Assembly (NCBI GenBank): GCA_029203125.1
Contig: CP119317.1
Coordinates: 2,542,001 to 2,606,000, forward strand
DNA: 64,000 bases
Origin: Candidatus Cohnella colombiensis
GTDB lineage: Bacteria > Bacillota > Bacilli > Paenibacillales > Paenibacillaceae
Reading direction: 5' to 3'
The stretch's first letter is position 1. Every line of letters begins with the position of its first letter. This document shows, one piece after another, positions 1 through 6,491 of the stretch. Both the position numbers and the translations under genes were made by a program. The notes under the pieces are model-generated. The model was not told where the DNA came from. It saw only the letters and a list, made by a program, of their open reading frames with translations, and searched no databases.

Positions 1-830
1 GAACCAAAATAAGCTTCAACAATGTCGAGTTTATAGCCTTTGTTGCGTAGGTGATTAAGTGTGTTATCGATTTTCTTGATCTCCGTCTGCTCCAGTCCAT
101 GTGCGCGTGTGACCGGCATCATGCCAACCATCTCCGACACTTGACCGGACATCGACTCGATCTGCTTGCGGAACTCCATGTTCGTGCGGCGGATCTTTTT
201 CCGGAAGAACGTAATAACAAGTAGTGCCATTGGAATCGTTAGGATGAAGAAGCCCATTACCACGAAGCTGCGAGAAGCCGTAATCACAATCGCTACGATC
301 ACGCTGATAATGGCTGGGAAGAAGGCAAGCATGATCTGCTTGGACAGCGTCTCAATCGCTTCAACGTCTCTAAGCACTTTAGCTTGCAGTTTACCCGCCG
401 CTAACTCGCCATGCGCTGACATCGACAAACGTTGAAGCTTGCGCACAAGCGTGCTTCGCAGACCTGCTTCAACATAGCGAATTGCCTTACTCATATAACT
501 GATATGCAGCACCTGGGTCGGGATATTCTGAACAATTACAATAACTAGCAGACCGATGTTCCACCAGAACGTCGCCATCCCATATTCATCCGGCTTTGAT
601 GCCATATTAATTAGGTTGGCAGTTACGATCGGTAGAATATAAACCGGCGAATGTTTCAGCATGAAAAACAATATCGATAAAAGGAGCTTGGTCCAATGTT
701 GACGATAAAGCTGAAATAAAAGTCTTGTTGGCTTACGTTCGGTTAATGAGTCATCATTTAACAACTCTTCTAAATCGAATTTGACAGTTTCGGACGTATT
801 TGTTGCTTTGGACTGACTAGATTGATTCAT
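1..830 (-). CDS. ABC exporter, N-terminal membrane part (partial)
   Basis: The gene starts at the ATG at 830-828, preceded on the minus strand by AGAGGTG five bases upstream, and stays open to the left edge, giving 276 visible residues. After a polar N-terminus of about 40 residues come hydrophobic segments interleaved with amphipathic stretches, as in the six-helix transmembrane domain of half-size ABC exporters (MsbA/LmrA type). The region around MSAHGELAAGKLQAKVLRDV, with the following VEAIE, matches the cytoplasmic loop of that family. The ATP-binding domain must lie beyond position 1. The substrate cannot be told. The gene is divergent from nirK, with about 350 bp between the two starts. 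Identification as an exporter is by family pattern; a role linked to the neighbouring nitrite genes is not shown. Confidence 0.82.
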   Translation of the reverse strand, partial: MNQSSQSKATNTSETVKFDLEELLNDDSLTERKPTRLLFQLYRQHWTKLLLSILFFMLKHSPVYILPIVTANLINMASKPDEYGMATFWWNIGLLVIVIVQNIPTQVLHISYMSKAIRYVEAGLRSTLVRKLQRLSMSAHGELAAGKLQAKVLRDVEAIETLSKQIMLAFFPAIISVIVAIVITASRSFVVMGFFILTIPMALLVITFFRKKIRRTNMEFRKQIESMSGQVSEMVGMMPVTRAHGLEQTEIKKIDNTLNHLRNKGYKLDIVEAYFG

Positions 831-999
831 TATTGCACCTCTGAACACGCGTTTATGAATTTCATTTTCAATCATTTGCACGACTTTGTAAACCCTTTTC
901 GACAATTTCAACCTTAAACCATGGCAAGTCGATCTTTTATTCTCAAACCAATAATGTAAAACCCAGCAATATGTTACGAATATTTGACAACGTACAAAT

Positions 1000-1042
1000 T
1001 GTGTTTACCGTCACAATTTACCAATTGCTCCTATCGTATATT
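1000..1042 (+). promoter_or_regulatory. nirK promoter with Crp/Fnr-type box
   Basis: TGTGT-TTACCG-TCACA at 1000-1015 differs by one base from the palindrome TGTGA-N6-TCACA and sits in a longer inverted repeat (AAATTGTG at 996-1003, CACAATTT at 1012-1019). A -10 hexamer TATATT lies at 1037-1042, 21 nt beyond the box. This puts the box centre at about -41.5 from a start near 1049, the class II activator position for this family. The box-to-hexamer spacing is identical at two other promoters in the window. Confidence 0.75.
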
Positions 1043-1100
1043 GAAGCTGTAAATTGAGAGGAGAGCTTCAATCCTCCGTTGGAAATAGCAAGACCCTCAG

Positions 1101-1134
1101 CAGCAAGCATTAAAACGAGATGTTGCTTTTTTTT
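1101..1134 (+). terminator. Terminator-like hairpin in the nirK leader
   Basis: AGCAAGCAT at 1102-1110 pairs imperfectly (one bulge) with ATGTTGCT at 1120-1127, and eight T follow at 1127-1134. The structure lies between the predicted transcription start (about 1049) and the nirK start codon at 1181, so it could attenuate the transcript. No known riboswitch fold was recognised in the leader. Confidence 0.45.
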
Positions 1135-1144
1135 AAATTATGAT

Positions 1145-1160
1145 TGTGAAAAAAATCACT
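1145..1160 (+). promoter_or_regulatory. Second Crp/Fnr-type box upstream of nirK
   Basis: TGTGA-AAAAAA-TCACT is an exact match to the half-site arrangement known for Bacillus Fnr targets. It lies 20 bp before the nirK ATG and downstream of the predicted start of transcription. It cannot activate from the usual -41.5 position unless another start exists, so it may be a roadblock or repressor site, or a chance match. Confidence 0.45.
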
Positions 1161-1180
1161 TTACTGGGAGGCGTATCACT

Positions 1181-2194
1181 ATGAAAGCACTCACGAAAGG
1201 ATTTGCACTCGGAATTATCGTCATTCTTCTCTTGTCTGCCTGTTCGAAAGTCGCAAATAACGATGCTAGTCATCATGCAAATGAGACCGCTACCAAGCAA
1301 GCAGTTGCGGCTACCCAAGCAGAAGAGAAACTCAATCAACCGCCTGTTGAACCTGTTGTAACGAGAGATGGCAATAAAGTTCATATCGAGATGACTGCGC
1401 AAGTTACAGATGTGGAAATCTCTGATGGCGTATTTTACAACGCATGGACATTCAATGGCACTGTTCCTGGTCCTGTATTGCGAGTGAAGGAAGGCGATGA
1501 AATCACATTCACTTTGAAAAACATGGACCCTTACATCCCGCATTCGATGGATTTCCATGCTGTACACGCAGCACCTAGCAAAAAATTCATTGATGTGATG
1601 CCCGATCAAGAAGGAACGTTCACTTATCCTGCTAACAATCCTGGCGTCTTCATGTACCACTGCGGTACGAAGCCGGTTCTCGCCCATATCGCGAATGGAA
1701 TGTATGGTGTCATTATTGTAGAACCAAAGGATGGCTACCCTTCTGATTCTGAGATCGACCGCGAGTATACGATTGTGCAAAGTGAATGGTACAAGGAAAA
1801 TGATATGGAAGCGTTCCTCAATGAAGAACCTGAATATGTTGTATTTAACGGCAGTGACTTTGCGCTGAAGAAACATCCACTACTTGCTAAAGTTGGCGAC
1901 AAGGTGCGGATCTATGTGAACAATGTCGGTCCCAATGAGGTATCTTCCTTTCATATCGTAGGTACAGTGATGGATCGCGTGTACTTAGATGGCAATCCAA
2001 ACAATGTCCTATATGGGATGCAAACAGTCATGCTGGCCGCGAGTGGTGGTGCAGTTGTAGAAGTGACTGTAACTGAGGCGGGCGACTATCCGATTGTAAC
2101 ACACCAGTTCAACCATGCTTCTAAAGGTGCTGTAGGAATCTTAAGAGTCACTGAGGATGGTTTAGATAATGGTAATGCGGTAATGGGGCACTAA
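1181..2194 (+). CDS. nirK: Copper-containing nitrite reductase, lipoprotein
   Basis: NirK reduces nitrite to nitric oxide, the committing step of denitrification, outside the membrane. The 337-aa product starts at the ATG at 1181 (GGGAGG 9 nt upstream); an upstream in-frame TTG at 1079 has no ribosome site. Residues 1-20 form a lipoprotein signal ending in the lipobox LSAC with Cys21, so the enzyme should be anchored on the outer face of the membrane, as usual in Gram-positives. Two cupredoxin domains follow. Type 1 copper ligands can be placed at His121, Cys161, His169 and Met174. Type 2 ligands are His126, His160 and His308. The catalytic pair is Asp124 and His258. The length is close to that of the compact Geobacillus enzymes. 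A promoter with a Crp/Fnr box and a leader hairpin precede it. Confidence 0.95.
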   Translation: MKALTKGFALGIIVILLLSACSKVANNDASHHANETATKQAVAATQAEEKLNQPPVEPVVTRDGNKVHIEMTAQVTDVEISDGVFYNAWTFNGTVPGPVLRVKEGDEITFTLKNMDPYIPHSMDFHAVHAAPSKKFIDVMPDQEGTFTYPANNPGVFMYHCGTKPVLAHIANGMYGVIIVEPKDGYPSDSEIDREYTIVQSEWYKENDMEAFLNEEPEYVVFNGSDFALKKHPLLAKVGDKVRIYVNNVGPNEVSSFHIVGTVMDRVYLDGNPNNVLYGMQTVMLAASGGAVVEVTVTEAGDYPIVTHQFNHASKGAVGILRVTEDGLDNGNAVMGH

Positions 2195-2311
2195 ACTAAT
2201 AATTGGAATATTTATTTAATTCAGTTAAGATGGGATCATATTCCGGTTGATTCGTTAACGTGAACAACACATGAAGGATAAGGATCAATCACGATCACAA
2301 GGAGGATCTGA

Positions 2312-3007
2312 ATGAAGAACAATACGACGGCTACACTTCTTAAACAATTAATGCTGTTCCAAGATCTTAACGACGAGGAACTTGCGCGGATCGAAGATAT
2401 TATCATCGCTCATCAACATGCGAAGAAATCTACGATCTTCAACGAGGGCAGCGAGAAGGAAGCCGTCTTCTTCATTCAAAGTGGCTTAGTGAAAGCCTAC
2501 AAAACGGATGAGAATGGCAATGAACAGATCGTCTCTTATCTGAAATCTGGCGATATGTTTCCGCATACCGGTTTATTCAACCAGAGTCCATATCCTGCTA
2601 CAGCGGAAGCAATCGTTAACTCCGTCATCTGGGCGATTCCGATACGAAGGTTTGAGCTGCTATTAATGGACACCCCCTCCATTGCGATCAAAATATTGCG
2701 TGTGATGGGCGACAAAATCCGAGAGCTACAGGAGAAGCTGCAAGTGCTCTCTGGACAAGATGTTAAAAATCGCATTATATCCTTTCTTATCCTACTAGCT
2801 GAACAGCACGGGCAGCAGAAGGATAATACAATAACGATAAATCTTCCGATGACCCACCAAGAATTTGCAAATTCTGTAGGAACGACAAGAGAAACGGTTA
2901 ACCGCCTGCTAAACCAATTAAGCAAAGATAATTTGCTTAGTGTCGATCGTAATCGCTTCATTATTAAAGATATGGATGGGCTTATGGGACTACGCGATCC
3001 GAAATAA
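2312..3007 (+). CDS. Crp/Fnr-family regulator without cysteines
   Basis: This 231-aa protein has a cyclic-nucleotide-binding-like beta-roll (about 20-115), a dimer helix (about 120-150) and a winged HTH (about 170-215). The recognition helix reads TTRETVNRLL, with Arg193, Glu194 and Arg198 in the places CRP uses to read TGTGA half-sites. That fits the boxes upstream of nirK, the DUF2249 gene and the globin. There is not a single Cys, so an oxygen-sensing iron-sulfur cluster is excluded. NO-responsive DNR/NnrR regulators of this superfamily also lack such a cluster. An NO or nitrite signal is therefore likely but inferred from context. GGAGG lies 7-8 nt before the ATG. No clear box was found before this gene itself. 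Confidence 0.88.
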   Translation: MKNNTTATLLKQLMLFQDLNDEELARIEDIIIAHQHAKKSTIFNEGSEKEAVFFIQSGLVKAYKTDENGNEQIVSYLKSGDMFPHTGLFNQSPYPATAEAIVNSVIWAIPIRRFELLLMDTPSIAIKILRVMGDKIRELQEKLQVLSGQDVKNRIISFLILLAEQHGQQKDNTITINLPMTHQEFANSVGTTRETVNRLLNQLSKDNLLSVDRNRFIIKDMDGLMGLRDPK

Positions 3008-3017
3008 ATTCCGATTA

Positions 3018-3060
3018 TGTGATCCGAATCACAAGACCCTCTCCTCCTTATCTTTATAAT
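3018..3060 (+). promoter_or_regulatory. Promoter with perfect Crp/Fnr box for the DUF2249 operon
   Basis: TGTGA-TCCGAA-TCACA at 3018-3033 is a perfect palindrome in its half-sites. A consensus -10 TATAAT follows at 3055-3060, 21 nt beyond the box, placing the box centre at -41.5 from a start near 3067. There is no good -35, as expected for an activator-dependent class II promoter. It should drive the four-gene run from 3101 to 5484. Confidence 0.85.
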
Positions 3061-3100
3061 TTGGACTATAAGCAACCTATTCATAAGGAGGAATGTACTC

Positions 3101-3340
3101 ATGAGTCAATTTGCTGCAACGATAAACGCGACAGAGTTTCCGCCACAGCTAAAGCACAAGGTCATCTTTGAAACTTTCAACCATCTCGAGCCCGCTCAAG
3201 CGATGTTGTTAATCAACGATCATGATCCGATCCCGCTTCACTTTCAATTCGAATCGATGCACAAAGGTAAATTCATCTGGGAGTATATTGAGCAAGGACC
3301 AGAAATATACCAAGTGAAAATTAGTAAATCCTCCCTGTAG
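3101..3340 (+). CDS. DUF2249 protein (single domain)
   Basis: A 79-aa protein of the DUF2249 family, recognised by the pattern NDHDPIPLHFQFE followed by WEYIEQGPE. These small proteins have a SirA/TusA-like fold and recur next to denitrification, NO and haem-copper genes. Their biochemical role is not settled. AAGGAGG lies 8-9 nt before the ATG. It is the first gene of the operon behind the strong Crp/Fnr-type promoter. Confidence 0.88.
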   Translation: MSQFAATINATEFPPQLKHKVIFETFNHLEPAQAMLLINDHDPIPLHFQFESMHKGKFIWEYIEQGPEIYQVKISKSSL

Positions 3341-3377
3341 GAATAATCACAACTCTTTCGAAGGAGGAGGACTTCGC

Positions 3378-3926
3378 ATGGAACGTCAGAATGCCAATGT
3401 CGTTGAACTGGATGTCAGGCCGCATCTTCGCAAAAAACTTGAGCCATTTCAACTAATAATGGAAACTGTAAAGAAGCTGCAGAAGGACGATATCTTTTTG
3501 CTTCATGCGACATTCAAGCCCACACCGCTATTAGGTGTACTCAAGATGAAAGGTCTCGTTGGCAAGGCAGAACAGCTCGGTAAGGAGCATTGGATCACAA
3601 CGTTCGTTAGTCGTAAAAATAAGCATTGGCTAGACGATTCGGTTGTTGCTAGCGATAGCGATGACGAAATGTTCGATGATGTCGCTGTTAGAGCTTCCGA
3701 TGGGGGTTCAAGGCTCATTACGCTCGATAATCGGGGCTTAGAGCCCCCTAAGCCGATGATGCGCACGTTAGCCGCATTAGAACGCTGTCAGTCTGGAGAT
3801 CAGGTTCAAATTCATAACGATCGCGTTCCTCTCTTCCTAATTGAGGAGCTGAACCAGCTTGGATGCCCTTTTGAAGTTGAGGAGCAGCCGGACGGATCTG
3901 CGGTCGTCACCATAAGCAAATTGTAA
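3378..3926 (+). CDS. DUF2249 protein (two tandem domains)
   Basis: This 182-aa protein carries two DUF2249-like halves. The first is about residues 8-75 (VVELDVRP...). The second is about 112-180 (LITLDNRGLEPPKPMMRTL). They are joined by an acidic, Ser/Asp-rich linker (about 85-108). The first half keeps a pattern of basic and aromatic residues near KHW. It is probably the product of duplication of the preceding gene's family. AAGGAGGAGG precedes the ATG, and the next gene follows after 13 bp, so co-transcription is likely. Function is unknown; a role in metal or NO handling is inference from context. Confidence 0.82.
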   Translation: MERQNANVVELDVRPHLRKKLEPFQLIMETVKKLQKDDIFLLHATFKPTPLLGVLKMKGLVGKAEQLGKEHWITTFVSRKNKHWLDDSVVASDSDDEMFDDVAVRASDGGSRLITLDNRGLEPPKPMMRTLAALERCQSGDQVQIHNDRVPLFLIEELNQLGCPFEVEEQPDGSAVVTISKL

Positions 3927-3939
3927 GGAGGCGTGAACG

Positions 3940-5172
3940 ATGACTCGTCTCCCTTTCTTTTTTATCGTTACAGGGATGATCGGTTTTGTGAGTTATCATG
4001 TCGCATCGCTATTCACACTTGCCAATTGGATGACGGATCAGGCTCGCGGGCCTGAAGGTTGGTTTTATGCACATCTCTTCGTTTTAGGCTGGGCGACGAT
4101 GCTTGCGATGGGTGCCGTCTATCAATTGATTAATGTGATCCTACAAGGAAAGCTATATAGCGAGAAGCTTGGGTATGTACATTACGTCGTATTCACCATC
4201 GGTCTTGCAGGGCTATTAGTCGGTTTCATTCAATCGAATATCCACATGATCGCAATTTTCGCTTCACTTGCATTCGTTGGAATCGTATTGTTTGTCTGGA
4301 ATATCGCCACAACGTTAATTCGTGCAAAGCAGTGGACTACGATAACAATAAGCGCTGCATGCTCAATGATGTATCTCTTGCTCACAGGAATATCCGGTAT
4401 GGCAATGGGTCTTAACTTTGCATTTGGCGCTTGGAATGAGCTACATGATCGTCTGTACGGCACCCACATCTGGCTAGGTACGATAGGCTGGTTCGGTTTA
4501 CTCATCACAGGCTTTAGCTACAAAATGCTGCCGATGTTCTATCTTGCTCACCATTATCCTGAACGGATGCAGAGATATGTCTTACTGGCGTGGAATGCTG
4601 CAGTTATCGTTGGTGCTTGCTCCTTCCTCTTTGATGGAGGCTCGTGGTCACTCGAAATTGCTATCATCCTGCTCGCAATTGCACTTATCCTATATACTAT
4701 TCATCTGCTCCAAATAAAAAAACATCGTCATAAACGCTCTCCCGGATCGGGTATCGCTTTTTCGATGTACGCTAATCAGATTTTCGCACTCATCGTTGTT
4801 GCACTAGCACTTTACGGTTTGTGGAAGCCTCAACATCTGCTTGATACGAATATCGTAATTTTTGCTACATGGTGTTATCTCGGGGGCTTTGTATCCTTCA
4901 CGATTCTCTGCTACGCTTCTAAAATCGTTCCATTCTTATGGTGGACTTTCAAGTATGGCAAGCACGCAGGCAAGCCTGGCACACCCGTTATGAACGACTT
5001 GCTCAATGAACGCAAGGTGAAGCTGTTGTTAAGTGGCGTTGCGTGTGCATCGATATTAATGCTTTTTGGGTTGTTTCTCGAATCATCGCTATGGATTGCT
5101 ATATTAGGCGCATTGGTATCTATAACATCTATTGCATATATGGCGTTAGTAGGATGGGTATTTAAGAAGTAA
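3940..5172 (+). CDS. Multi-pass membrane protein, haem-copper oxidase subunit I-like
   Basis: A 410-aa protein with roughly twelve hydrophobic segments. Conserved-looking histidines sit in helices: HLFVLGWATMLAMGAVYQ near residue 45, and THIWLGTIGWFGLLITGFSY near 175, followed by an HH pair. This resembles the COG3278-type (cbb3 subunit I-like) and NnrS-like membrane proteins found beside NO metabolism genes. It is shorter than true oxidase or NorB subunits, and the full six-His set plus active-site copper ligands is not evident. A catalytic NO reductase should therefore not be assumed. GGAGG precedes the ATG. A possible haem-binding accessory for NO stress is inference. Confidence 0.7.
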   Translation: MTRLPFFFIVTGMIGFVSYHVASLFTLANWMTDQARGPEGWFYAHLFVLGWATMLAMGAVYQLINVILQGKLYSEKLGYVHYVVFTIGLAGLLVGFIQSNIHMIAIFASLAFVGIVLFVWNIATTLIRAKQWTTITISAACSMMYLLLTGISGMAMGLNFAFGAWNELHDRLYGTHIWLGTIGWFGLLITGFSYKMLPMFYLAHHYPERMQRYVLLAWNAAVIVGACSFLFDGGSWSLEIAIILLAIALILYTIHLLQIKKHRHKRSPGSGIAFSMYANQIFALIVVALALYGLWKPQHLLDTNIVIFATWCYLGGFVSFTILCYASKIVPFLWWTFKYGKHAGKPGTPVMNDLLNERKVKLLLSGVACASILMLFGLFLESSLWIAILGALVSITSIAYMALVGWVFKK

Positions 5173-5190
5173 AGATGGGAGTGGATACGG

Positions 5191-5484
5191 ATGGACGATC
5201 ATGGACATCTACTTACATTATTGCAAGAAGTTTATGACCCCGAGCTTGGCGTCAACATTGTAGACCTCGGACTGATCTATGAGCTACAGGAAGATCCCGA
5301 CAAAGTATACGTTCGCATGACGCTCACGACACCAGGATGTCCGATGCATGACACCATCGTTGGTGGAGTCAAATGGGTGCTGCGAGAACAAAAGCCTACT
5401 ATTGAAGTCGACGTTGTCTGGGAGCCTAAGTGGTCACCCGATCGGATGAATGATGCTGCGAAACAATTCCTCGGATACTTCTAA
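5191..5484 (+). CDS. DUF59 / MIP18-family protein (SufT/PaaD-like)
   Basis: A 97-aa DUF59 protein with the signature DPELGVNIVDLGLIY (about 16-30) and the conserved Cys motif TTPGCPMHD (about 46-54). Members act in iron-sulfur cluster assembly or metal-centre maturation, including SufT and PaaD. It is the last gene of the operon, 18 bp after the membrane protein and ending just before a strong terminator. A role in maturing a metalloprotein of this cluster is plausible. Which protein it serves is unknown. Confidence 0.88.
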   Translation: MDDHGHLLTLLQEVYDPELGVNIVDLGLIYELQEDPDKVYVRMTLTTPGCPMHDTIVGGVKWVLREQKPTIEVDVVWEPKWSPDRMNDAAKQFLGYF

Positions 5485-5492
5485 GCAATAGG

Positions 5493-5541
5493 AATCGCCC
5501 CTTCAACTGGCCAAGATTGACGGCCAATTGAAGGGGCGATT
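5493..5541. terminator. Bidirectional terminator between DUF59 gene and globin
   Basis: A 20-bp stem with one G-T mismatch (5493-5512 against 5522-5541, core CGCCCCTTCAA/TTGAAGGGGCG) and a 9-nt loop lies between the convergent genes. Only short T/A-rich tails follow, but the stem is strong and correctly placed for both operons. Confidence 0.75.
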
Positions 5542-5553
5542 GATCATTCAGGA

Positions 5554-5937
5554 TTATTCTGCATTGACCATAATTCCCGCAACTTGGGTCAAGCGTTCAT
5601 ATAACAGTTCTCGCGCTTCCCCTGTAAATCCGATATCATCCATCGCTTCTCGCATGCACCTAAGCCACGCAATAGCACGCCTTGGTGTAATCTCGAAGGG
5701 GAGATGGCGCATACGCATTTGAGGCGGACCATATTGCTCAGAGTATAGAGACGGCCCTCCCGTGAATTGTGTTAGGAATAGCCGTTGCTTGTACATAATC
5801 GACTCAACGCCATCGCTAAATAAAGGTGAAAGATCCGGGTCAGCATATACTTTAGGATAAAAAGCTTCTACGAGTTTGTTAATCGTATCCGCTCCACCCA
5901 TTGCTTGATACAAGGTTTCTTGTTCATCGACCAGCAT
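5554..5937 (-). CDS. Group II truncated haemoglobin
   Basis: A 127-aa globin of the truncated group II type (YjbI/trHbO). It has YQAMGGADTINKLVEAFY at the start with Tyr27 as B10. The proximal histidine is His78 in RMRHLPFEI, and Trp91 is at G8 (AIAWLRCM). Such globins bind O2 and NO and are used in NO or peroxide protection. The start is the ATG at 5937, preceded by AAAAGGATG. The longer in-frame ORF would run through the promoter box at 6001-6016, which argues against it. The promoter matches those of nirK and DUF2249, so this globin is probably made with the nitrite reductase and removes the NO it produces. Confidence 0.92.
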   Translation of the reverse strand: MLVDEQETLYQAMGGADTINKLVEAFYPKVYADPDLSPLFSDGVESIMYKQRLFLTQFTGGPSLYSEQYGPPQMRMRHLPFEITPRRAIAWLRCMREAMDDIGFTGEARELLYERLTQVAGIMVNAE

Positions 5938-5973
5938 AATAGCAACACATCCTTTTCTTCTGACTACCTTACT

Positions 5974-6016
5974 ATTGTAGGCATTCGGATGCATGGTGAA
6001 TGTGATAAGCGTCACA
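5974..6016 (-). promoter_or_regulatory. Globin promoter with perfect Crp/Fnr box
   Basis: TGTGA-TAAGCG-TCACA at 6001-6016 is a perfect half-site palindrome. On the minus strand the -10 TACAAT lies at 5979-5974, again exactly 21 nt from the box, predicting a start near 5967. This is the third copy of the same promoter design within 5 kb. Confidence 0.82.
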
Positions 6017-6060
6017 GCAGCACTGGTGTGCTTCCTTCAACTCTAAAATTCCAAACGGAT

Positions 6061-6240
6061 CGGACATGAGGGACCTTATTTGCTTGAAAATGCGCATTTC
6101 TTGCTCGTTGCGGACATGAGGGACCTTATTTCCGAAAAATCATGCATTTTCTGTGCTTAAGAGCATAAATAAGGTCTCTGGTGTCCGTTTTCACACCTAC
6201 TATCCCTCTATATTCACATATAGCGTCTCTCATGTCCGAT
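6061..6240. repeat. Intergenic repeat cluster (ATAAGGTCCCTCATGTCCG type)
   Basis: A 21-bp unit beginning CGGACATGAGGGACC occurs twice in direct orientation (6061-6081 and 6111-6131, identical). It occurs once inverted at 6167-6187 (18 of 21 matching), and a shorter inverted copy lies at 6225-6240. The copies can pair into hairpins about 100 nt long. Similar dispersed intergenic repeats occur in Paenibacillus-like genomes from memory, but this was not checked. Confidence 0.7.
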
Positions 6241-6269
6241 CAGAAAGGTTTACGCCTTCTAACACGTGC

Positions 6270-6317
6270 AAAAAACCTTCTCTAACGCACCCTAATTCAA
6301 GGTTGTCAGAGAAGGCT
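6270..6317 (-). terminator. Native gerE terminator
   Basis: On the minus strand the stem CCTTCTCTGAC (6315-6305) pairs with GTTAGAGAAGG (6286-6276), followed by TTTTTT (6275-6270). It lies 45-90 bp after the gerE stop codon and fits the original gerE transcription unit. Confidence 0.75.
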
Positions 6318-6361
6318 TGGGCCAGCAGTTCGGTCGCAAATCTTCACGCCACCAACTTCTG

Positions 6362-6455
6362 TTAAATTTTGAGTTCCCCGAGTCTGATTAGCTCGACAAC
6401 AGCTTGCGAACGACCTTTGACATTCAACTTTTGCATCACATTCGAGATGTGGTTT
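6362..6455 (-). pseudogene. gerE: gerE, C-terminal third (left fragment, split by element)
   Basis: The minus strand encodes NHISNVM then QKLNVKGRSQAVVELIRLGE and ends in the stop at 6364-6362. This is the end of the LuxR-type HTH of GerE, the small sigma-K-period regulator of spore coat genes. Beyond 6455 the frame continues into unrelated element sequence, so this piece is not a gene by itself. The 22-bp repeat at 6434-6455 also occurs at 17830-17851, where the N-terminal piece ends. Joining there gives a complete 76-codon gerE in frame. Confidence 0.92.
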
Positions 6456-6466
6456 GAAACACACCC
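6434..6466. repeat. attL: left copy of 22-bp core plus attP arm
   Basis: The core at 6434-6455 is followed inward by GAAACACACCC (6456-6466), the inverted complement of GGGTGTGTTTC at 17813-17823 near the other end. Core plus arm forms one half of the predicted attP. Confidence 0.85.
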
Positions 6467-6491
6467 AAGGCATTTCTTTTTACTAAGTTCG

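Noticed and set aside
1079..1180. Extended N-terminus for nirK from TTG
   Set aside because: It would put 34 polar residues before the lipoprotein signal and read through the leader hairpin; GGGAGG favours ATG 1181.
3940..5172. Annotation as nitric oxide reductase NorB
   Set aside because: The protein is shorter than NorB and the full set of haem and iron ligands was not found.
5938..6015. Extended globin start
   Set aside because: It runs through the -10 and the Crp/Fnr box of the globin promoter.
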